64,000 bases of DNA from Halorientalis sp. LT38 (GCF_037031225.1 NZ_JAYEZN010000001.1:558001-622000); one strand, 5' to 3'; shown: positions 31,810 through 42,070, counted from the first letter of the stretch. Notes: generated from the letters alone by a model not told the origin. Program-made: numbers and translations.

Positions 31810-33147
31810 ATGAGCAACGGCGACGGCGAGGACGGCGCGGACGAGGCCGAGGCCGAGACGCCCGACGCGTCACCCGAGAACGGCGACGCGGGAGCCGACG
31901 TACCCGCGGCCGACCCGGACGCGGTCGCGGATCGGCTGGATTCGGTCGCGGAGTCGCTCGAGGCGGCCGAGACCGAGGCCGACCTCGACGCCGTCGAGTC
32001 TGACCTCGACGGGATCGAGACGGCGATCGACGGGCTCGCCCCGGACGACGCGGGCGACGAGGAGGACGAGGAAGCAGAAGAGAGCGACGAGGTCGCGGAC
32101 CTGCGCGACCAACTCGAATCGCTCCGGGAGGAACTCGCGGACCGGCGCGGCCCCTACGCCGAGGACGTCACCGAGAGAATCGAGGCCGCGGCCGAGACCG
32201 TCGAGTCCGCCGAGTGGACCGAGGACGGCGAACTGGACGTCATCCCGGCCGTCGAGGAGTTCCTCGACACCGCCGGCAGTCAGCTGGTCGAGACCTTCGA
32301 GCCCGACAGCGACGACCCCGAGGACCTGGCCGCGGAACTACGGCGCGTGAGCGAGGTCCTCGCGGACACCGATCTCGATCCCGACGAGGACGAAGACACC
32401 ATCGAGACGCTGCTCGCGGCCGTGGAGGACCTGCAGGACGACCTCGAGGACGCCGAGGAGTGGGACGACCTGCTGGTGCGCGAACAGCTCGCCGCGCAGG
32501 GCTTCTACGACCCGCTCGACCCCGAGAACCGCAAGGACTTCCCCGCGGAGTGGAACGCGATCAAGCTCCACGAGAAGGCCTACAAGGACGGCGACGACGA
32601 GGCCGTCGAGATGGTCCTCCTCGGGCTGGAGAAGTTCGAGTCCGACTTCATGGAGGAGAACGTCCTCGACTCGCTCGAACGGATCGCCCCGCCGGAGGCC
32701 ACCGACGACCTCGTGGCGCTGGCGGAGAAGCGTGACCAGCAGGCCATCCGCATCCTCGGCCGGATCGGGACCGAGGAGGCCCTCGACACCATCGAGGAGT
32801 TCGTCGACGGCGGCGACGTGGCGCTGCGGAAGACGACGCTGCGCGCTATCGGCGCCATCGGGGCCGAGCGCTCGACGCAACTGGTGGCCGACCAGCTCGT
32901 CGACGACAACCCCGAGGTCCGCTCGACGGCCGCCCGAGCGCTGGGCCTGATCGGCGACACCCGTGCGATCGACCCGCTCGCGGACGTGCTCGAAGACGAC
33001 GACGCGGACGAGGTCCGGGCAAGCGCCGCGTGGGCGCTCAACCGGATCGGGACCGAGGGGGCGCGCGAGGCCGCCGCCGACTACGCCGACGACCGCTCCT
33101 ACATCGTGCAGGTCGAGGCCGAGAAGGCGGAACAATCCTCGGCGTAA
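31810..33147 (+). CDS. Acidic HEAT-repeat protein
   Basis: The product has 445 residues. A long acidic, helical N-terminal half (about 1-230) is followed by HEAT/PBS-lyase-type repeats (AIRILGRIGTEEAL, TLRAIGAIGAERST, AARALGLIGDTRAI, AAWALNRIGTEGAR). HEAT repeats are protein-binding scaffolds. The ATG at 31810 is 36 bases after the pssA stop; the longer open frame is a shadow of pssA. Confidence 0.82.
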   Translation: MSNGDGEDGADEAEAETPDASPENGDAGADVPAADPDAVADRLDSVAESLEAAETEADLDAVESDLDGIETAIDGLAPDDAGDEEDEEAEESDEVADLRDQLESLREELADRRGPYAEDVTERIEAAAETVESAEWTEDGELDVIPAVEEFLDTAGSQLVETFEPDSDDPEDLAAELRRVSEVLADTDLDPDEDEDTIETLLAAVEDLQDDLEDAEEWDDLLVREQLAAQGFYDPLDPENRKDFPAEWNAIKLHEKAYKDGDDEAVEMVLLGLEKFESDFMEENVLDSLERIAPPEATDDLVALAEKRDQQAIRILGRIGTEEALDTIEEFVDGGDVALRKTTLRAIGAIGAERSTQLVADQLVDDNPEVRSTAARALGLIGDTRAIDPLADVLEDDDADEVRASAAWALNRIGTEGAREAAADYADDRSYIVQVEAEKAEQSSA

Positions 33148-33184
33148 CGCCAAGCGTTTCTTTCTCCGGTCGCTATATCGCGGC

Positions 33185-36100
33185 ATGACTGCCGAGTCCG
33201 GGGTCGAAGGTCCAGACCCCAGCGGCGACGACCGGGCGAACTACGATTACGCCGGCGGCGAGGTGCAGCGGCCGGGACTGGTCTCGGACCTCCGGACGCT
33301 GGTCGACGGCGACGTCCGCTTCGACGAGTTCACGCGCGAACTGTACGCCACGGACGCGAGCATCTACGACGTGACGCCCGTCGGCGTCGTCTTCCCGACG
33401 GACACCGAAGACGTGTCTGCCGTCGTCGAGTACTGCGCCGAGCGGGGCATCCCCGTCCTCCCCCGCGGCGGGGGGACGAGCCTCGCCGGCCAGACCGTCA
33501 ATCGGGCGGTCGTCCTCGACCTCTCGCGCTACATGGACGACTTCGTCGAGTTCGACGCCGACGAGCGCCGCGCTCGGGCCCAACCGGGAATCACGCTCGG
33601 CCATCTGAACGCCGAACTCGCCGACGCCGGGCTGAAGTTCGCCCCCGACCCGGCGTGGGGCGACAAATCGGTGCTGGGCGGGGCCATCGGCAACAACTCC
33701 ACCGGCGCACACTCGCTACAGTACGGCAAGACCGACGCCTACGTCGAGTCCTGCGAGGTCGTCCTCGCCGACGGCACCGTGACGACCTTCGAACCGGTCC
33801 CGGTCGAGGACCTGGACGACCTGGCCGACCCAAACGGCGACCTCGAGGGCCGGATCTACGCCGCCGTCCGAGACGTGCTGGACGACGAGACGATCGCCGA
33901 CGCCTACCCCGACCTCAAGCGCAACGTCTCCGGGTACAACCTCGACTACGTGATCGACCGCGCTCGCGAGGACGGCGTCGCCGACCTGCCCGGACTGCTC
34001 GCGGGCAGCGAGGGAACCCTCGCCGTGGTGACCGAGGCCGAGGTTTCGCTGGAACCGGTCCCGGAGACGAAGGGGCTGGCCCTGCTCCGGTACGACGACC
34101 TCCTCGACGCCATGGAGGACGTCGAGCCCATCCTCGAACACGATCCGGCCGCCCTCGAGGTGCTCGACGACGTGCTGCTCGACCTGGCCCGGGACACCGC
34201 CGAGTTCGGCGCGCTCGTCGACGAGATGGTGCCCGCCGGCACGGGCGCCGTCCTGCTCGTGGAGTTCTACGCCGACAGCGACGCCGAGGGCCGTGAACGG
34301 GTCGCCGACCTGCTGGCCGACCGCGCGCCCGTGAGCGAGACGCTCGCGGACCCCACCGGCGACGGCGTCGAGACCGACGCGCCGGTCCGGGCCGACTCGG
34401 CCGCCGAGGCCCACGACGACGCAGAACGTGAGCAGTTCTGGAAGCTTCGGAAGTCCGGGCTGCCGATCCTGCTGGGCCGGACGAGCGACGCGAAGCACGT
34501 CGCCTTCGTCGAGGACACCGCCGTCCCGCCGGAGAACCTCCCGGAGTTCGTGGCCGACTTCCAGGCGGTGCTGGACGACCACGACACGTACGCGAGTTTC
34601 TACGCCCACGCCGGTCCGGGCGTCCTGCACGTCCGGCCCCTGGTGAACACCAAGACCGGCGAGGGCGTCGCCAAGATGGAGTCCATCGCCGACGAGGTGA
34701 CCGACTTCGTCGTCGAGTACGGCGGCTCCGTCTCCGGCGAGCACGGCGACGGCCGCGCCCGGACCCAGTGGAACAAGAAGCTGTACGGCGACGAGATCTG
34801 GGAGACCTTCCAGGACCTCAAGACCGCGTTCGACCCCGACTGGCTCCTGAATCCGGGCCAGGTCGTCTTCCGGGCCGACGACCCGACCGACTTGACCGAG
34901 AACCTCCGGTTCGACCCCGAGTACGAGTTCGACGCCGGGTTCGAGCCGACCCTCGAGTGGGACAACGAGAACGGCTTCCAGGGGATGGCCGAACTCTGTC
35001 ACGGCTGCGGCGGCTGTCGCGGCCACCAGGACACGACCGGCGGCGTGATGTGTCCGACCTACCGCGCCGCGGAGGAGGAGTCGCTGTCCACGCGCGGCCG
35101 GGCCAACGCCCTCCGGCAGACCATGTCCGGCGACCTGCCCGACGTCGAGGGGGACTCCGAGGAGTTCCTGGCCGAGGTGATGGACCTCTGTATCGGCTGC
35201 AAGGGCTGCAAGAAGGACTGCCCGAGCGAGGTCGACATGGCGAAGCTGAAGGCCGAGGTGACCCACGAACACCACAAGCGCGAGGGAGCGAGCCTGCGCG
35301 ACCGGCTGTTCGCGAACGTCGACCGGCTCTCGGCGATCGGCAGCGCGCTGGCGCCACTCTCGAACCTCGCCACCAAGGTGCCCGGTTCCCGAATCGTGAC
35401 CGAGAAGGCGCTCGGCATCGCCCGTGAGCGCACCCTCCCGACGTTCGAGCGGGGGACCTTCGTGAAGTGGTTCCGGAAACGCGGTCCCGGCGTGCCCGTC
35501 GCGGGCGCCGACCGGCGCGTGGTCCTCCTCCCGGACACCTACACCAACTACAGTCGGCCGGAGGCGGGGAAGGCCGCCGTCCGCGTGCTCGAAGCGGCCG
35601 GGATCCACGTCGAGGTACCGGGCGAGCTGACCGACAGCGGCCGGGCGGCCTTCTCGAAGGGCTTTCTCGACCAGGCCCGCGAGACCGCGCGGAAGAACGT
35701 GACCGAACTGGCTCCCCGCGTCGACGACGACTGGGACGTGGTCGTGATCGAGCCGTCCGATGCCGTGATGTACCAGTCGGACTACCTCGACCTGCTGGGG
35801 GACAGCGAGGACGCGGCGGCCGCCGAGACCGTCGCGAGCAGCGCGTACGGCGTCCTCGAGTACCTCGACGCCCACGGGCTGGACGACGCCGTCGACTTCG
35901 AGATCCCCGACGAGGACCTGACCTACCACGGTCACTGCCACCAGAAGGCCACGGCCAAGGACCACCACGCCGTCGGCGTCCTCCGCCGGGCCGGCTACCG
36001 CGTCGACCCCCTCGATTCGGGCTGTTGCGGCATGGCCGGCTCCTTCGGCTACGAGGCCGAACACTACTCGATGAGCCGCGCCATCGGCGAGGTCCTCTTC

Positions 36101-36238
36101 GACCAGGTCGAAGAGAGCGGCGGCGAGCAAGTCGTCGCCCCCGGCGCCTCCTGCCGGACGCAACTGGGCGACCGCCCCGGCGCCGACGACGAACCGCCAC
36201 ACCCGATCGAGAAGGTCGCCGACGCGCTGGCCGACTGA
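33185..36238 (+). CDS. D-lactate dehydrogenase/glycolate oxidase-type FAD and Fe-S protein
   Basis: The product has 1017 residues and fuses two parts. The N-terminal FAD-linked oxidase domain has PRGGGTSLAGQTVN and GNNSTGAHSLQYGK. The C-terminal GlpC-like part has two [4Fe-4S] cysteine clusters (CHGCGGCRGH, and CIGCKGCKKDCPSEV) and a CCG domain (HCHQKA, DSGCCGMAGSFG). Such fusions oxidise D-lactate or glycolate and pass electrons to the membrane. The AtoE-type transporter gene follows after 53 bp. ATG at 33185 gives the usual N-terminus. Confidence 0.88.
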   Translation: MTAESGVEGPDPSGDDRANYDYAGGEVQRPGLVSDLRTLVDGDVRFDEFTRELYATDASIYDVTPVGVVFPTDTEDVSAVVEYCAERGIPVLPRGGGTSLAGQTVNRAVVLDLSRYMDDFVEFDADERRARAQPGITLGHLNAELADAGLKFAPDPAWGDKSVLGGAIGNNSTGAHSLQYGKTDAYVESCEVVLADGTVTTFEPVPVEDLDDLADPNGDLEGRIYAAVRDVLDDETIADAYPDLKRNVSGYNLDYVIDRAREDGVADLPGLLAGSEGTLAVVTEAEVSLEPVPETKGLALLRYDDLLDAMEDVEPILEHDPAALEVLDDVLLDLARDTAEFGALVDEMVPAGTGAVLLVEFYADSDAEGRERVADLLADRAPVSETLADPTGDGVETDAPVRADSAAEAHDDAEREQFWKLRKSGLPILLGRTSDAKHVAFVEDTAVPPENLPEFVADFQAVLDDHDTYASFYAHAGPGVLHVRPLVNTKTGEGVAKMESIADEVTDFVVEYGGSVSGEHGDGRARTQWNKKLYGDEIWETFQDLKTAFDPDWLLNPGQVVFRADDPTDLTENLRFDPEYEFDAGFEPTLEWDNENGFQGMAELCHGCGGCRGHQDTTGGVMCPTYRAAEEESLSTRGRANALRQTMSGDLPDVEGDSEEFLAEVMDLCIGCKGCKKDCPSEVDMAKLKAEVTHEHHKREGASLRDRLFANVDRLSAIGSALAPLSNLATKVPGSRIVTEKALGIARERTLPTFERGTFVKWFRKRGPGVPVAGADRRVVLLPDTYTNYSRPEAGKAAVRVLEAAGIHVEVPGELTDSGRAAFSKGFLDQARETARKNVTELAPRVDDDWDVVVIEPSDAVMYQSDYLDLLGDSEDAAAAETVASSAYGVLEYLDAHGLDDAVDFEIPDEDLTYHGHCHQKATAKDHHAVGVLRRAGYRVDPLDSGCCGMAGSFGYEAEHYSMSRAIGEVLFDQVEESGGEQVVAPGASCRTQLGDRPGADDEPPHPIEKVADALAD

Positions 36239-36290
36239 GCCCGTCGGACTTCAGACAGTATTTTGGGCCGGGGGCTGTGGGTCCGCCCAC

Positions 36291-37718
36291 ATGCTCGCGA
36301 TCCTCCGTCGGCTCGGGGAACGGTGTTCGGACCTCTCCGAGGAGTACATCCCGGACCCGTACGTCATCGCCATCCTCCTGACGTTCGTCGCCGCGGCCGC
36401 CGCGATCGCCACGGGCGCCGGGCCGAGAGAGATCATGGGCGCGTGGAACGGCGGCGTCTGGACGCTGCTGCCCTTCATGGCCTCCATCGCCGTCCTCCTG
36501 ATGGCCGGCGACGCCATCGCGAAATCGCCGAAGTTCACCGCGCAACTGGAGAAACTGGCGCGAGTACCGAACTCGCAGTTCACGGCCGTCTGGTTCGTCG
36601 GGTTCGCGGCGATGGCCGCCGCGCTCGTCTCCTGGGCCATCGGCCTCATCGTCGGCGCGATCATGGCCAAACGCGTCGCCTACGAGTGCCGGGAGAAGGG
36701 GATCGCCGTCCACTACCCGCTGCTGGCCGCGGCGGGGTACACCAGTCTGATGATCTACCACGGCGGGCTCACCTCCTCGGTCGGGCTGATGATGGCCGAC
36801 GCGTCGCTCATTCCGGCGTCGTGGGCGGCCCAGTACCGGGCGACGATCCCCCTCTCGGAGACCGTCGGTTCGCTACCGAATATCGTCACGACCGGCACGC
36901 TCCTCGCAGTGATCCCCGTCCTCATGGCCCTGCTCCACCCGAAAGAGGGTATCAGCGAGTTGCCCCGACCCGACTACCGGGAGATCGACGCCATCGTCGC
37001 GGCCTCCGCGAGCGAATCGCCGACTGCTCCGGGTGCGGGGCCGGACCCGGAGGCCACGACCGACGGCGGCCGGGTACGGGTGGCCGACCGGCTGAACGAC
37101 TCCCGGCTGATCGGGCTGTCCATCGCGCTCTTCCCGGCGTACTTCGTGCTGAACGCGTGGGTGCTGACCCCCGGCGGCATCTCGAACCTGACGCTCAACA
37201 GTATCAACGCGCTGTTCGTCACCGTCGCCGTCCTGCTGTGGGTGCGGCCCATGGCCCTGGTCGACCAGATGAAACAGAGCGTGAGCAACATCTCCGGTGT
37301 CATCTTCCAGTTCCCGTTCTACGCCGGGATCGCCGGGATCCTCACGGGGACGGGGCTGGCGACGTTGATCGTCGAGTTCGTCGGCGGGTTCGCGACGCCG
37401 ACGACCTGGCCCGTCGTCGGCGTCCTCGTCGCCGCCTTCGTGAACGTCTTCATTCCCTCCGGCGGGGGCCAGTGGGTGGCGATGGGGCCGATCATGCTCG
37501 AACTCACCCAGCAGATGGGGATGAGCGCGCGCGACGCCGTCCTGATCGAGATGCTCGGCGATCAGCTGTCGAACATGATCCAGCCGTTCTGGGCCATCCC
37601 CCTGCTGGCCATCGCGAACCTGCGCGCCCGTGACATCATCGGCTACACGACGGTCGCGATGCTCGTCGGCCTCGTCGTGGTCTGTGGCTGGCTCACCCTC
37701 TTCCTGGTCGTCCTCTGA
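36291..37718 (+). CDS. atoE: AtoE-family short-chain fatty acid transporter
   Basis: The product has 475 residues and 11-12 membrane helices. Typical AtoE segments include MIYHGGLTSS, FIPSGGGQWVAMGP, and GDQLSNMIQPFW. The family imports short-chain fatty acids. The position 3' of the D-lactate dehydrogenase-type gene suggests uptake of an organic acid such as lactate or butyrate; substrate is inferred. Confidence 0.85.
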   Translation: MLAILRRLGERCSDLSEEYIPDPYVIAILLTFVAAAAAIATGAGPREIMGAWNGGVWTLLPFMASIAVLLMAGDAIAKSPKFTAQLEKLARVPNSQFTAVWFVGFAAMAAALVSWAIGLIVGAIMAKRVAYECREKGIAVHYPLLAAAGYTSLMIYHGGLTSSVGLMMADASLIPASWAAQYRATIPLSETVGSLPNIVTTGTLLAVIPVLMALLHPKEGISELPRPDYREIDAIVAASASESPTAPGAGPDPEATTDGGRVRVADRLNDSRLIGLSIALFPAYFVLNAWVLTPGGISNLTLNSINALFVTVAVLLWVRPMALVDQMKQSVSNISGVIFQFPFYAGIAGILTGTGLATLIVEFVGGFATPTTWPVVGVLVAAFVNVFIPSGGGQWVAMGPIMLELTQQMGMSARDAVLIEMLGDQLSNMIQPFWAIPLLAIANLRARDIIGYTTVAMLVGLVVVCGWLTLFLVVL

Positions 37719-37724
37719 GTCGCC

Positions 37725-38687
37725 CTATCTGGCGTCGAGGAATGCTCTGGCCTGCTTCTCGCCGTCGCGGACGAGCCCCTCGAGAAAGTCGGGGTCCCGA
37801 TCCAGTTTCGTCCGCCAGTCGAGGTTGCGGCTCTTCGGGAACCGGATGCGCGCCACGTCCGTGTGCGTGTAGCGCTCGGGGAGATAGCCCTTCTCGATCC
37901 AGTCGTTGACGCGCTCGATGAACCGGATCTCGGCGTTCATCGAGAGGTTTCCAGACAGTTCGTTCCGGCGGTTGTGAATCCCCTCCATCGTGGTCGGCGG
38001 CTCCGGCCGCTCCTGGGGGTTGATCTTGACGAGCCAGATCTCGTCGGGGTCGGGGACGTCGCTCGCGTCCATGAAGTCGTTCAGCGGCGGGTTCTTCGAG
38101 AACAGGCCGTCCCAGTAGTGCTTGCCGTTCAGCTCGATCGCCTCGAAGATGTGGGGTTCCGCGGCCGAGGCGAGGACGGCGCCGCTCGAGAGGTCGTCCT
38201 CGCGGAAGATCTCGAAGGTCCCGTCGCAGACCTCGATGGCGCTGAGGAAGAGGCCGGGTTCGCTCCCGTCGAGCAGGTCCGGAATCGCCGCGAAGTCGAC
38301 GTACGATTCGAGCAGCTCGCGGAACTCGTCTTCGCCCCACTTCGCGCCCGGCGAGTCGGCCGGACTGATCGCTGGGAGCGGCACGCCCATCCGCTGGAGT
38401 TGAATCCCCCACCGAAGCAGCCCGTTCGCGGCGCGATGGAGCGGCGACGACGCCGCGAGGTCGGTCCAGAAGCCCGTCAGCAGTTCGCCCGGGTCCTCCT
38501 CGGGATGGACGTGGCCGTACCAGGCGAGCGTCGCGCAGGCGGCCCCACCCGAGGTCCCACTGAAACCGATCAGGTTGACGTCGGGAGGCAGGTCCCCGAG
38601 CAACTCGCGGAGGACGCCGGCCGTGAAGGCGGTGTGACTGCCGCCGCCCTGACAGGCGATTGCGACGTCCGTCCCGTCTTCGGTCAT
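37725..38687 (-). CDS. Patatin-like phospholipase
   Basis: The product has 320 residues. The oxyanion loop is QGGGSHTAFTAGVL near residue 13, the nucleophile elbow is GFSGTSGG (Ser in G-T-S-G-G) near 45, and the catalytic Asp is in YWDGLFSKNPP near 195. This is the Ser-Asp dyad of bacterial and archaeal patatins, which hydrolyse acyl esters. The gene is convergent with the AtoE gene, 7 bp from its stop. Confidence 0.85.
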   Translation of the reverse strand: MTEDGTDVAIACQGGGSHTAFTAGVLRELLGDLPPDVNLIGFSGTSGGAACATLAWYGHVHPEEDPGELLTGFWTDLAASSPLHRAANGLLRWGIQLQRMGVPLPAISPADSPGAKWGEDEFRELLESYVDFAAIPDLLDGSEPGLFLSAIEVCDGTFEIFREDDLSSGAVLASAAEPHIFEAIELNGKHYWDGLFSKNPPLNDFMDASDVPDPDEIWLVKINPQERPEPPTTMEGIHNRRNELSGNLSMNAEIRFIERVNDWIEKGYLPERYTHTDVARIRFPKSRNLDWRTKLDRDPDFLEGLVRDGEKQARAFLDAR

Positions 38688-38860
38688 GAACGCGACTGGT
38701 CACGGGGCGTGGTTAAGTACTCCGCCTCGGGCTCCCCGCGTCCGATGCGGCCGCTCGGACGCGAATCGTCCCGACTCGCTGCGTCGGGAGCACCGATGCC
38801 GCCATTTTCAGTGCCAGTATTTATCCGTCGGGCGACAGTTTACGGTACGAGGACACACCA

Positions 38861-39097
38861 ATGGGAGTACTCGATTCGTTCGGCGCGCTCGTCAGTAGCA
38901 TCATCGCAGCGATCGTCATGCTGGTCTTCGCGATCCTGAGTTTCTTCGTCACCGTGTTCATCGTCCAGATGGGGGCTGGACTGGCGGGTATCTCGCCGGG
39001 CAGCGACTTCGTCGTCCTGTCGGCGGCGATCCTGGCGACGGGCGCCATCGTCGCGGGCGCGTCCCCGATGACGGGACTGGCAAACCCGCAGGAGTAA
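38861..39097 (+). CDS. Small two-helix membrane protein
   Basis: The product has 78 residues with helices at about 10-37 and 48-68 (IIAAIVMLVFAILSFFVTVF; VVLSAAILATGAIVAGA). No family recognised. A TATA-like TATTTATCC occurs about 40 bases upstream of the ATG. Its spacing is independent of the neighbours. Confidence 0.6.
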   Translation: MGVLDSFGALVSSIIAAIVMLVFAILSFFVTVFIVQMGAGLAGISPGSDFVVLSAAILATGAIVAGASPMTGLANPQE

Positions 39098-39150
39098 CGG
39101 CACGAACACGTCGCCGGGCTTATGCCTCGTCAGCGTATTCCGTACAGGAT

Positions 39151-39789
39151 ATGAGCGACAGCGTCGGTGACCCGGGTGAGTCTCCGCTGGTCGAGGTCGA
39201 AGACGTACTCGAACGACTGTTCCGCGACGGTCGGACGAACGCAGTGCTCGCGTGGTTGCTGGTCGGCGTGCTCGCGTCGGTGTTCGTCGAGAGCCTCCTC
39301 GACCTCGACCTCCAGTGGATCCTGTTCGTCGGCTTCGTCGGCTTCGTCGTCTCGCTCCCGCCGGTCGTCTACCGCGACTGGCGAGCGATGCTCCCCTGGG
39401 AACTGCTCGTGCTCGCGCTCTTTCCCCTGCTCGTCCGCGGGCTGATGGGTGGGTCGGTCGGCACCTTCGCGACGTACTTCTCGCTCGCGGCGCTGGCCCT
39501 GCTCGTCGTCGTCGAGCTCCACATGTTCACCACCCTGGACGTCACCCACTGGTTCGCCGTCGCCATCGTCGTCATGACCACGATGGCCGCCGTCGGCGCG
39601 TGGACCGTCTTCCGGTGGAACGCGGACCGCTTTCTCGGCACCTCCTACCTCGTCGACAACGAGGCGCTGATGATCGAGTGGTTGTACGTCACCCTCGCCG
39701 GCTTCGCCGCGGGAATCCTCTTCGACGGCTACTTCCGGCGACGCGACCGCCGCCTCTGGCGGGCGATCCGGAAGGTGGTCCGACGATGA
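39151..39789 (+). CDS. Multi-pass membrane protein, first of a pair
   Basis: The product has 212 residues with six or so membrane helices (AVLAWLLVGVLASVFVESLL is the first) and a basic C-terminus. No family is recognised with confidence. It overlaps the next gene by ATGA; both resemble small integral membrane proteins of the DUF2238 group in topology, so they may form a complex. Confidence 0.65.
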   Translation: MSDSVGDPGESPLVEVEDVLERLFRDGRTNAVLAWLLVGVLASVFVESLLDLDLQWILFVGFVGFVVSLPPVVYRDWRAMLPWELLVLALFPLLVRGLMGGSVGTFATYFSLAALALLVVVELHMFTTLDVTHWFAVAIVVMTTMAAVGAWTVFRWNADRFLGTSYLVDNEALMIEWLYVTLAGFAAGILFDGYFRRRDRRLWRAIRKVVRR

Positions 39790-40418
39790 CGCTGCTCCCC
39801 CGGCCCTCAATGCGCAACCAGCGGCGGCTCACCCGCGGGATGCAACTCGTCTTGCTCTCGCTGGTAGCCGCCGGCTTCGTCTTCGGCCAGCCGAAGGCGA
39901 TCACCAACGGCGGCATCGCCCTGCTGATCACCTTCATCCCCGCGATACTCGAACGCAACTACGACCTGCCGCTCGACCCCTGGCTCGCCCTCTGGATCAC
40001 GACCGCCGTGTTCCTCCACACGCTGGGCTCGGCCGGCCTCTACACCCTCATCTTCTTCTGGGACAACATCACCCACGCCATGTCGGCCTCGCTCGTCGCG
40101 GCGGCGGGCTACACCGTCGCGCGGGCGATCGAACTGCACAGCGACGAGATCCACGTCCCCCAGCGACTCGTGTTCGTCTACATCTTCGTCATCGTGCTCT
40201 CCTTCGGCGTCATCTGGGAACTGTTCGAGTTCGGCCTCGACATCATCGCCACGGAGACCGGCCTGACGATGCCGCTGGCCCAGCACGGCCTCGACGACAC
40301 CGTCAAGGACACGATGTTCAACTCCGTCGGCGCGCTCATCGTCGCCGTCTTCGGCCAGGTCCACCTGGCCGGCGTCGCCGAGGACGTCCGGGACCGACTC
40401 TTCTCCGCGGAGTCCTGA
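39786..40418 (+). CDS. Multi-pass membrane protein, second of a pair
   Basis: The product has 210 residues and five or six helices. Charged residues lie inside the membrane region: FFWDNITHAMSASL and VIWELFEFGLD, conserved-looking polar sites that resemble DUF2238-type proteins. The ATG at 39786 overlaps the previous stop; the longer open frame upstream is a shadow. Confidence 0.65.
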   Translation: MTLLPRPSMRNQRRLTRGMQLVLLSLVAAGFVFGQPKAITNGGIALLITFIPAILERNYDLPLDPWLALWITTAVFLHTLGSAGLYTLIFFWDNITHAMSASLVAAAGYTVARAIELHSDEIHVPQRLVFVYIFVIVLSFGVIWELFEFGLDIIATETGLTMPLAQHGLDDTVKDTMFNSVGALIVAVFGQVHLAGVAEDVRDRLFSAES

Positions 40419-40516
40419 ACCGGCCCGGCCGGTCGTGAACCCGATTCTCCGGTAGGATTACTCGCACCGCCCGCCCGCGAAAAAATGACATCCGTCGGCC
40501 GACCTTCCGACGCCAG

Positions 40517-42070
40517 CTAGGACTCGGTCTCCTCGAGTTCGGCCGTCGCACCGTTTCGCTTGACGCTCTCGATACCGTCGTGGGCGCCGCTCCGGTCGGC
40601 GTACCCCTCGCCGCTGTCCAGCAGGATGTTCCCGTTGCGGTGGCGCAGCCGCCAGCGGTGGTCGCCGCCCCTGTCCTCGTAGATCTCGAACGCCGCGCGC
40701 CCGATGTCGAGCACGTCGGCGTCGGGCGCGTACTCGCGGACCGACTCCACGGCGTCCTCGGCACCGTCGCGGGAGCCGTAGCCCTCGCCGCTGTCACCGA
40801 GGATCTCGTCGTTCCCGCCGCGCATTCGCCAGCGGTACTCGCCGGCCGAATCCTCGTAGATCTCGAAGTCGAGCTGGTCGACGCGCTCTCGGATCCGGTC
40901 GACGGCGCGGTTGGCGTCGTTGCGGCGCGAGTAGCCCTCGCCGCCGTCGGCCAGGATCTCGCCGTTGCGGTGGACGAGCCGCCAGCGCCACTCGCCGCCG
41001 GCGTCGAGGTAGACCTCGAAGCCGGTCGGATCGAACCAGAGGTAATCGGCCGGGCCGACGTAGTCGCGCACGCGGTCGATCGCTCGCTTCGCGTTGCTCT
41101 TCGAGGCGTAGCCCTCGCCGCCGTCACCGAGGACGTTCCCGTTGTCGTGTCGGAGTCGGAAGCGGTGTTCGCCGGCGTTGTCCACGTACACCTCGAAGGT
41201 GGCCTGGCTCTCGACTTCCTCGACCGGTTCGAACTCGGCGGTCTCTTCCGGCAGGTCCTCCTCGCGCTCGATGAGGAGGGTGGTCGCGCCCAGCGCGTTC
41301 CGGCGGACGCTCGCCATCCCCTTCTGGGCGTTGTGTTTGCGGGTGTAGCCCTCGCCGCCGTTAGCGATCAGGTTCCCGTTCCGGTGGCGGAGCCGCCAGC
41401 GCCATTCGTCGCCTTTGTCCTCGTACAGCTCGAAGCGGGCCTGGCTGGCGTGTGCCGCGTCGAGTTGCGCCTGCAGGTCAGCGGCCGACGCCGCGCTCGC
41501 CGTGGACTCGTCGCGCGACTGGTCGAGACTCTCCTCGAGCTGGTCGCGCTCCTCGCGCACGGCCGCGAGTTCCGACTCCAGTTCCGCGGCTCGCCCCTCG
41601 CTTGCCGCCAGGTCCTCCTCGGTGACCCCCGCGATCAGGGGGGCGATGAGTCCGCCGAACGTGATGATCACCAGTCCGATCCCGTAGAGGACGATGACCG
41701 GCTGGCTCCCGGTCTGGACGTTCCAGTTGGCCGGGAACACGAGCAGGAACCAGACCGCCGCGGCGAAGCAGACGGCCTGGCCGCTATAGGCCGCGTAATT
41801 CGCCCAGGACTGGACCGGGAGTCTGATGACCGGCCCTGCGACGAGCATCGCGAGTCCGACCGCGGCCACGAAGATGCTCAGTTCACGGAGCGTGAGCCCG
41901 GAGCTTCCCACTGCGGACGTACTGGGGAGGAACAGCAACACCCCGAGGGTCCCGAGAACAAGCCCGATCAGGAACACCCAGTATCCACGGACCTCGTCGT
42001 GCGTCGTCGGTTCGCCGATCCTGTCGCGGTAGATGCCGTACAGGACGCCGCTGCCGGATTCCATTGCCAT
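40517..42070 (-). CDS. Membrane protein with five YegP/DUF1508 repeats
   Basis: The product has 517 residues. The N-terminal region holds four helices (about 30-140), then a coiled coil (about 155-205). Five YegP-type repeats of about 50 residues follow, each with F-E-x-Y-x-D, the strand WRWRLRHRNGN, and GGEGY or SGEGY: near 212, 292, 350, 404 and 460. Stand-alone YegP proteins are dimers of this fold. Five repeats fused to a membrane anchor is a large version. The gene is transcribed from a TATA box at 42097-42107. Confidence 0.82.
   Translation of the reverse strand: MAMESGSGVLYGIYRDRIGEPTTHDEVRGYWVFLIGLVLGTLGVLLFLPSTSAVGSSGLTLRELSIFVAAVGLAMLVAGPVIRLPVQSWANYAAYSGQAVCFAAAVWFLLVFPANWNVQTGSQPVIVLYGIGLVIITFGGLIAPLIAGVTEEDLAASEGRAAELESELAAVREERDQLEESLDQSRDESTASAASAADLQAQLDAAHASQARFELYEDKGDEWRWRLRHRNGNLIANGGEGYTRKHNAQKGMASVRRNALGATTLLIEREEDLPEETAEFEPVEEVESQATFEVYVDNAGEHRFRLRHDNGNVLGDGGEGYASKSNAKRAIDRVRDYVGPADYLWFDPTGFEVYLDAGGEWRWRLVHRNGEILADGGEGYSRRNDANRAVDRIRERVDQLDFEIYEDSAGEYRWRMRGGNDEILGDSGEGYGSRDGAEDAVESVREYAPDADVLDIGRAAFEIYEDRGGDHRWRLRHRNGNILLDSGEGYADRSGAHDGIESVKRNGATAELEETES

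Noticed and set aside
30173-31873. 566-codon open frame on the minus strand
   Set aside because: It crosses the halocyanin gene in another frame and the antisense of pssA, and its product is a low-complexity Arg/Asp-rich chain.
33716-36202. 828-codon open frame on the minus strand
   Set aside because: It is an antisense shadow of the D-lactate dehydrogenase-type gene caused by high GC content; the plus-strand protein has clear domains.
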